64,000 nucleotides of DNA from Kondoa malvinella. Its lineage: Eukaryota; Basidiomycota; Agaricostilbomycetes; Agaricostilbales; Kondoaceae. Below are positions 57,923 through 64,000 of this stretch, in pieces (position 1 is the first letter of the stretch; each line of letters starts with the position of its first letter). The position numbers and the translations under genes were made by a program. Where the stretch lies: assembly GCA_039545315.1 (NCBI GenBank), contig BCIM01000005.1, forward strand, positions 1,056,609 through 1,120,608. The letters run 5' to 3'. The notes beneath the pieces are model-generated. The model was not told the origin of the DNA. It was given only the letters and a program-made list of their open reading frames with translations, and made no database searches.

Positions 57923-60900
57923 CTATACTCTACTTCTCAATGTCCTGCCACTGGGCATATTCTCTTTGTCGACAGCATTTCTTGCAGCTACTTTTGGCTT
58001 GGCAGCGATTCGTTTCGCAGAAACAGCTTCATCATCCGAAGGTGCAGCGGTCCGCCTTGTCGTCCGAGGCGCGCTAGCTGCGGCACGCACAGCCTTCTTG
58101 ACTGGCGCAGTAGCAGGTCGATTTGCATCTGAAGTGTCTGCTACTTTCCGTCGAGTCGTGCTTGCGCTTTTCGCTGCTGGCTTTTCGATTGCTGGGGTCT
58201 GGGTTGCAGCTCTGGTAGCTCGTTTCGGCGGTGCTGTAGACGGACGAGATTGAGTCGCAACTGAAGGAGTCTCTTTAAGCGGTTCAGGTATCGAGGGCGA
58301 AGCTCTGGTAGCCCGAATAGGTCGAGGTTCACTTTCGCTGACTTTGGGTTTGGTCGGCTTGAAACCAGGTATGGCACTTCCTAGTTTGGCTCTTCGGGGT
58401 GCTGGAAGACTAGCAGTAGGTGCTTCTTGCACTTGGACCTTCTCGCTGAACAAAGAGGTAGATCGGGGTGGTACAGGTGTCTTGAGCGATTGTAGGGCTT
58501 CGCCTTCGAGCAAGTGGCCAGACCAGTCTTCGCGCTCATGCTCAGCTGGCAACTTGACCAACGTAGGCAAAGAGCCAATTGCAGGAGTTTTGGGCGGACT
58601 TCGAGGCAAACGCATCAATTCCCGGACGCCAGATAGACAAGGCGAAAAGATAGGAGAGCTTGGGACCTGTGCATGCGATACTTCTTTGACAGGCGACGGT
58701 TCGAGCGGTGCAGCGGCAGGGCCTGGCTGACTTTGCGGAAGCCCAAAGTGACATGGCTGCAAGTCGAGATGAGGCAGCGACTTGCGTCGGGCAGCTTGTA
58801 GTTGAGCTGTCAGGCTGTCAGCCGATATAGGTGAAGGCAGAACGATAGTTGAGGCAATTGGTCGAGGCGCGGTCTTGGGTACCGCAGGTGTTCGACCTTC
58901 ACCTAAACGTTTATGAGGTGATGCAAGCAGTGCTTGAAGCTGTGCTCGGTTCTGTAGGATGCTATCAGCATGAAACGCCAGGAGCATCAGTAGTTGCTTA
59001 CCTCTTCCTTCTCAGCATCGGTCTTTAGTCTCGAAGCTGCTGCTTTACTAGGCGATACAGCTCTTCTGGGCTTTGGCAGCGGAGTACTGCGTTCTGGTGC
59101 GCCTGGGCCGAGTTGCATCTGTTCCAAAGCAATGACAACTGCGGCAGGAGGGGTATTTGTGACCATTCTTCTAGCGCGACCAGGAGTGTTTGCGAGACGT
59201 GGAGATGCTCTTGTAGGCGTTGTCTGCTCTGTCGACTCTTGCGAAGTAGGCGACACTTGTTGCGGGTCATTGTTGTCGTTCATCTGCGTGCGATAAGCCT
59301 TGAAACATCTAAATAGAGGAAAGCACTTACTTCGGCAGCTGCAGCGATAGTAGCCTCCTCAGCCGTCTTCCTTCTTCTTTTTCGCAATGACGCCTGCTCA
59401 GCCAAGAATTCTGGATCTGAGCGACCGGGAATGGCTTTGATGCTGCACATCTCTTCCTCGTTAAAGACAACCGACTTGCGCTTCCGAATGACCACAGGGG
59501 TGACAGGCTCAGCTTCGGGTTGCTCACCAGGTGAAGGGGGCTTCAGTGCCGATTTTCGAGGTGATCGTTTGCTGCCAGTATACAAAGGTGTTGCAAGAGG
59601 TTGGAATTGAATGACTTGTTCTTCTGGTGTTTGCTGAATGGCGACAATGCGATCTATCGTAGTTGGTGTAGAGAACACAGGGTCGCTGACAGGCGGCTCG
59701 CTAATGATAGGCGCTAGGAACGGATTAATAGCTTTTGAGGGAGTGATGAGGCGATGTTGGACCTCTTGTTCTTCAGCTTGGGCAACTACCCAATCTGTTT
59801 CATCATCTGCCGTGAAAGTTTTGCGATCTTCTGAAGCATGATATGCAGCTTCTCGTGCTTCCAATTCGCCAGGCTGGAAAAGTGGCGCTTGACCAAATTT
59901 GGTGCTTGATCTGCGCAGGGCGCGTTGTGAGCGAGGAGAGGGTGTCTTGTCCTTCTGCTCCAGATATCAGTCACGAATCGTGTAAATTATAGAGAAAGGA
60001 TGTACGCTTTTGGACACTTTCCGCTCTGGTTTCTCTGACTTGGGTGAAGGTGTCTTTTCCTATTAACGCAATTAGCCCGCTTCAGTTTTCTACGGTTGAC
60101 ACTCACTATCGGTTGCACTGCCTCTTCGGGCTGGACGGGTTCGGCTCCAGGAGATTTCTGTTTCTATCTCAGGATCGGCATCTCTCCTTCCTGCAATACA
60201 GACACTCACTACTTCCAGCTGCTTGAAAGCTTCTTTCAAGCCTTCACTGACACTGTGCCTTTTCAGTCTGCTCGGTGTAGTAGGCACGGCAGCTTGTACA
60301 GGTTCTTCTTCCGCATCATCGAATTGATCCGCGGTCTCGACGACAGTGGTAGTCTGTACATCAACCGGTCTATGCTGGACAGGCGAGGAGACCTGCGACT
60401 AATTCGCGTCAGCACGCTCACAACGCAAGGCAGAAAAAGGGATCTCACCAAAGGCACTTCCTCATCACTTGACGAATCCGAATCCTCATCACCAGCAATA
60501 ACACTACCTGTACTCTGACTCCTAACCATTCCACCAGCGAACAAAGGTCTACTCGGGCTTGAACCTAGACTGGCACTTCGGACCAATCCGCGATTATGAT
60601 GCGCTTTCACCGCAGAACGAATCAAGACCTTTTCACGTAGAGAATGCCGACGAGCTAAAGAGGTTGGTAGTCGAGCAGGAGCGATGGGGGTGAGGGGCTG
60701 AGCTGCGACTTGGGCTAGGTGAGATGGCTGGGTTGGGGAAGTTTGCGAAGGGAAGGTGGACTCGTCTGGTGAAGGTGGGAGAGGGAACGTTGCTGCTTGG
60801 CGTGGTGAGATGAGGAGGTCTGAGATTTCTTCGTCCGAAGTTTGACCTTCTGATGAGGAAGAGGAGAAGGAAGAGGGTGATGCCATGACCACTGGAGCAG

Positions 60901-61750
60901 GTTTTCCTGGTGTTATGTTGGGTGAAGGGCGAATAGTCATGCGAAGCGAGGTACGGCGAGAAGGTGTGGACTGTAGCAGAAGGTACGCGTAAGTAGAGTA
61001 ATACTGCACAACGACAAAATCCACTGACCGAGAAACCGATATTTGAAGGCTCATCCTCCGAATCCGAGCTATCCTCATTCGCCTGCACCTCATCAAAGTT
61101 GACGTCGTCTCCAGCTTCCCCTTTAGGTGTCTGCTCATCTTCGGACCAAGTCATCAAATCGCCTTGAGGTTGTTTATCTTCCGTTGGCGCGCTGAACAGC
61201 GAAAAGGGCGAGAAGGTGGATAGAATAGAACGACGCGGTGCTGACTTTGGTGGGGTGCTGGGTGCTTCTGGCATGAATACGAGCGAGAAACGAGGTTGTT
61301 TGCGCGGTGAGGCTACTTTTGGTGACTGTAATGCATTCATTCAGCCATTTCAAGCATATTGTAAAGGTAACTTACCTCTACTAGGATGAGCTCCTCTGCA
61401 GACTGAGCTGCCTCGTATCGGAAAGGCCTTCCAGCAATCTGAAAGACGGCACCACTAGCCAAATTGCAACCTTCGCCTTTGCTGATGCGCTTCTTTTCTC
61501 CAGGCAGCACAATACCGTTAGGGCTGTAAGCGACCAATCTCGCAGGGATATAGTGGTTCGTGTTGATGACCAGTTCGGCGTGTACCTTCGAGACGGAAAG
61601 GTCATAGATTCGCACATCACTTGTTGTGCATCTGCCAATGATGATCTTGTTCTTTGTGAGCGGAAATTTGCTCCGTTGGCTGCCGTCTGGCCGCAGAAGG
61701 ACCAAACACCCATACGACTTTTCCTCTCTTATTATCGACGACGGCTCCAT
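57923..61750 (-). CDS. Large FHA-domain protein with PP1-docking-like motif
   Basis: Nine exons (61750-61376, 61325-61029, 60970-60449, 60392-60210, 60163-60107, 60059-60006, 59954-59331, 59283-59002, 58951-57923) give 1140 aa. An N-terminal FHA domain (about residues 14-110) has IIIGRCTTSDVRI, SVSKVHAELV and the N-G turn, so it should bind phosphothreonine. The rest is disordered and basic, rich in SP/TP sites (SPRKQPRF; TPSPKSEKP). A motif RKRKSVVFNEEE fits the RVxF consensus for protein phosphatase 1. The C-terminus ends GRTLRSRV. FHA followed by a long SP/TP-rich tail with RVxF is the layout of Ki-67-type chromosome proteins; true homology is untested. Confidence 0.8.
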
Positions 61751-62054
61751 TCTGCTACGTGTCAGCTCTTGTTTGTAGTCTGCTTCCCCTGTTTCTGTCG
61801 AGTTATTGCAATGTTGTTGTGCCGTTCGCTTTGCTTGAATCTTGATTAATGTTGGCGCCTCTGCCTCTGCATGAGTCTCAGTCTGTTCCAGATCTCCGGT
61901 GAAGACGCTTTGCTATTCACTGCTGCTTGATGTGCTGTCGTGGCAGAAGTGCTAAACGCTCAACGGCTCTCGAGACTGGAACAAAACAACAGAGGTCACG
62001 TGTTATCGCCCACGCTTCTATTCCCGCTCGCGTCATATACAGCCAACTACAGCC
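61751..62054. promoter_or_regulatory. Divergent intergenic region between FHA gene and ADH
   Basis: 304 bp shared upstream region. A CACGTG palindrome (E-box/CBF1-type) occurs at about 61997-62002, roughly 55 bp upstream of the ADH ATG. Confidence 0.45.
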
Positions 62055-63563
62055 ATGGTAGTCACAGGAACTATGAAGGCAGCTCGAGTGGTAGAATTTG
62101 GAAAGCCTTGTGAGTCTTCTCTTGCTTACAGATATTCGCTGACATGACGTTTCATGCAGATGAGATCCAACAAGATGTGCCGATCCCTGAGCCAAAGGGC
62201 ACACAAATGCTGCTTCAGATCAAGTGCGCTGGCTACTGTCATACAGATGGAATGGTAGCAAAGGGCGACTTTGGCTCAAAGCTACCTGGTAAGTCTATGC
62301 GTCGCCTAGCTGCTATTCTGCCCGCGCCGCGAGCCTATTCTCACTGAATTTGGTGTCAGTTACTGGATCGCACGAACCTACAGGAATCGTCGCTGGTCTA
62401 GGGCCGGATGCCAAAGGCTTCAAAGAAGGAGATCGAGTAGCAGCTTTGAACTTTGTCACCACCTGTGGAGAATGCCCGGATTGCAAAGCTGGCAGACCGC
62501 TTTATTGCGTGAGTCTGTCTTTCTCGTTCCCTTACTCGTCTGATCAGGTGACAGGACAATGCTTCTATGGGCGGCATCAATACAGACGGGGCTTTCGCTG
62601 AATACATGGTAGTGGATAGCAAGACCGCTGTACTGCTGCCTGACAGTTTGTCATTCGAGCAAGCAGCGCCTTTGACATGTGCTGGTCAGCCAAATCTACC
62701 TTTCTCTCGTAAATATAGCTGAATTTTATCAGGTGCAACAATCTATAATGCCATAAAAGCTTGCGAGCTCAAGAAAGGTCAATCAGTCGGTATCGTCGGT
62801 TTGGGAGCTCTAGGTCATATTGGTGTCCAGCTAGCGCACTGCATGGTACTTTCTTTCCTCTTCTCATCGGATCAAAGCTGATTGTATGCATATGCAGGGC
62901 TTGAAAGTCGTCGGTATTGACGCTAGAGAACAGCCTATTGAACTAGTCAAGTCGCTCAAGTATGCTCCGGATCTCTGCATCAATACTACAGCGGGCGCAG
63001 AGGCAGCTAGGAAGCAAGTTGACGAATGTACAAAGGATGAAGCTTATCCTGGATTGGATGCGTATGCTCTTCCCTACATCCTCAAGCATTACTAATATGG
63101 AACAGTGTGATAGTAGCTACCGATCATCCTGATTCGTTCGACTTCGCCATCAAATTATTAAGAAAGGTAAACTTTCCCCATGTTTGGCCGCTCCTCAGCT
63201 GACAAGGAGCAGCATGGCTTATTCCTCCTTCTAGGCCAACCAACAGAAGGAGTCAAGTTCTCATTTTTTGACCTCATCTTCCGCGATATCAAAGTAAGTT
63301 TCACCTCTGGCATCCAACGCACAGTCTAATGCGATATACAGGTCAAAGGCTCATTGTTGGCTGATCAAGCTACTTTACAAGAGCTGGTCAATCTTGTAGC
63401 GGAGAAAGGCATAGAGATCAAGACGAAAGCGTACAAGCTGGAACAGGTGAATGAAGTCGTTGAATTGGTGCATAAGGTGAGTCAACTTTCAATGTGGATG
63501 GAGAAATGCTGAGTTTTGCGTCAGCCGGATCATAAGGGCAAGCTAGTCGTATCGTTTGATTAG
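62055..63563 (+). CDS. Zinc-dependent alcohol dehydrogenase
   Basis: Ten exons (62055-62109, 62160-62288, 62360-62508, 62555-62684, 62733-62845, 62898-63061, 63106-63166, 63213-63293, 63342-63476, 63525-63563) give 351 aa, the usual ADH length. Catalytic zinc ligands are the Cys in GYCHTD, the His in GSHEPTG and the Cys in LTCAGAT. The structural zinc lobe CGECPDCKAGRPLYC has the four spaced cysteines. NAD(P) binding uses GLGALGHIG, with an acidic residue at the end of the next strand (VVGIDAREQ), favouring NAD. The protein is cytosolic by lack of a targeting peptide. It resembles fungal Adh1-type enzymes. Confidence 0.92.
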
Positions 63564-64000
63564 TGGCACACGCTTGTCTGATCTCAATATTACCAATGCA
63601 TACCGAATATCTGTACAGAACCCACATTCCACTTTGACAACCCAAATACTTATAAAGTCATTCTTTTTCAGTCTGCCAGTTTTCAGTCTGCCAGACGGAA
63701 AGGATCGGCATGAATTGTCGCGTTCTGCGAGCAGATGATGATCAGACGCCAAGTCAAAGCACACAGAGACGCATACAAATTTGGGGTGATCTTTATTGAG
63801 CTGGTACAAATCTTCCCTTGTCATATGGAATCCAAGACGATCGATGTGGGTAAAATCAGGATCCTGCACCAGGAACTTGTAGACTTCCGGCATATCGTCG
63901 AGCAGATATTCATAGTAGGGGCTCAATGGCATAGTCTACGGCGAACGACATGAGCTCACAGCGCAGCAGCGTACGTATAACTGACTGGAATGGTAGCATA
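63564..64000 (-). CDS. Partial gene of unknown function at the right edge
   Basis: A minus-strand frame from the edge contains an apparent intron (about 63932-63974) and then MPLSPYYEYLLDDMPEVYKF, LVQDPDFTHIDRLGF and HMTREDLYQLNKDHP, a coherent acidic and aromatic stretch. The continuing frame (to 63543) loses protein-like character after HPKF, so a further intron or the end is near 63790. The 5' part lies outside the window. The family is not recognised. Confidence 0.4.

Overview
This window reads as a compact, gene-dense fungal nuclear genome, most likely a basidiomycete. About thirty protein genes occupy the 64 kb. Nearly all are cut by many introns of roughly 45-60 nt, with GT(A/G)AG-type donors, CTRAY-like branch sites and short 3' tails. 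The encoded set is eukaryotic: dynein intermediate chain, tRNA-splicing endonuclease, MutS-gamma, tubulin cofactor, SR-like RRM protein and tandem P450s. There is one tRNA gene. I see no plasmid, phage, CRISPR or intact transposon features. I located exons by hand from splice signals plus homology and checked the reading phase at each junction. Where exon-level boundaries are given they close in frame; gene ends and starts remain predictions.

Layout. 1-7.3 kb: N-terminus of a multi-pass (ABC-like) membrane protein, two MYND zinc-finger genes, an unrecognised gene, a SAP-domain protein, a tiny single-pass membrane protein and an unrecognised gene. 7.3-9.8 kb: cytoplasmic dynein intermediate chain (minus strand). 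10.5-17.2 kb: three tandem cytochrome P450 paralogues on the plus strand. The third has lost its C-helix exon. 17.3-22.2 kb: a polytopic membrane protein, an unrecognised minus-strand gene, and the catalytic Sen2 subunit of tRNA-splicing endonuclease. 22.2-25.6 kb: Thp3 (SAC3/GANP domain) and a damaged-looking MYND gene. 25.9-29.8 kb: MSH5. 30.3-33.1 kb: an F-box protein, a fragment that resembles it, and tubulin-folding cofactor B. 34-42 kb: an unrecognised gene behind a CT-rich leader, HIS1, Pol delta subunit 4, a three-RRM SR-like protein and prenyltransferase alpha subunit. 42.3-50 kb: a fourth MYND gene, a small secreted protein, GFA1 and a DUF300/TMEM184 protein. 50.3-64 kb: an alpha/beta hydrolase, tRNA-Ser(AGA), an uncertain membrane protein, a MYG1 exonuclease, a WW protein, a secreted-type Kelch membrane protein, a long FHA-domain protein, a zinc alcohol dehydrogenase and one truncated gene.

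There is no single obvious pathway cluster. Most neighbours are unrelated housekeeping genes packed head-to-head or tail-to-tail, with intergenic gaps of 70-900 bp. The accessory-like parts are the P450 array, the dispersed MYND family and the F-box/fragment pair. The most unusual property is splicing: microexons of 4, 6, 9 and 10 nt and GC-AG introns are needed to read conserved proteins through, and introns are present or absent between adjacent P450 copies.
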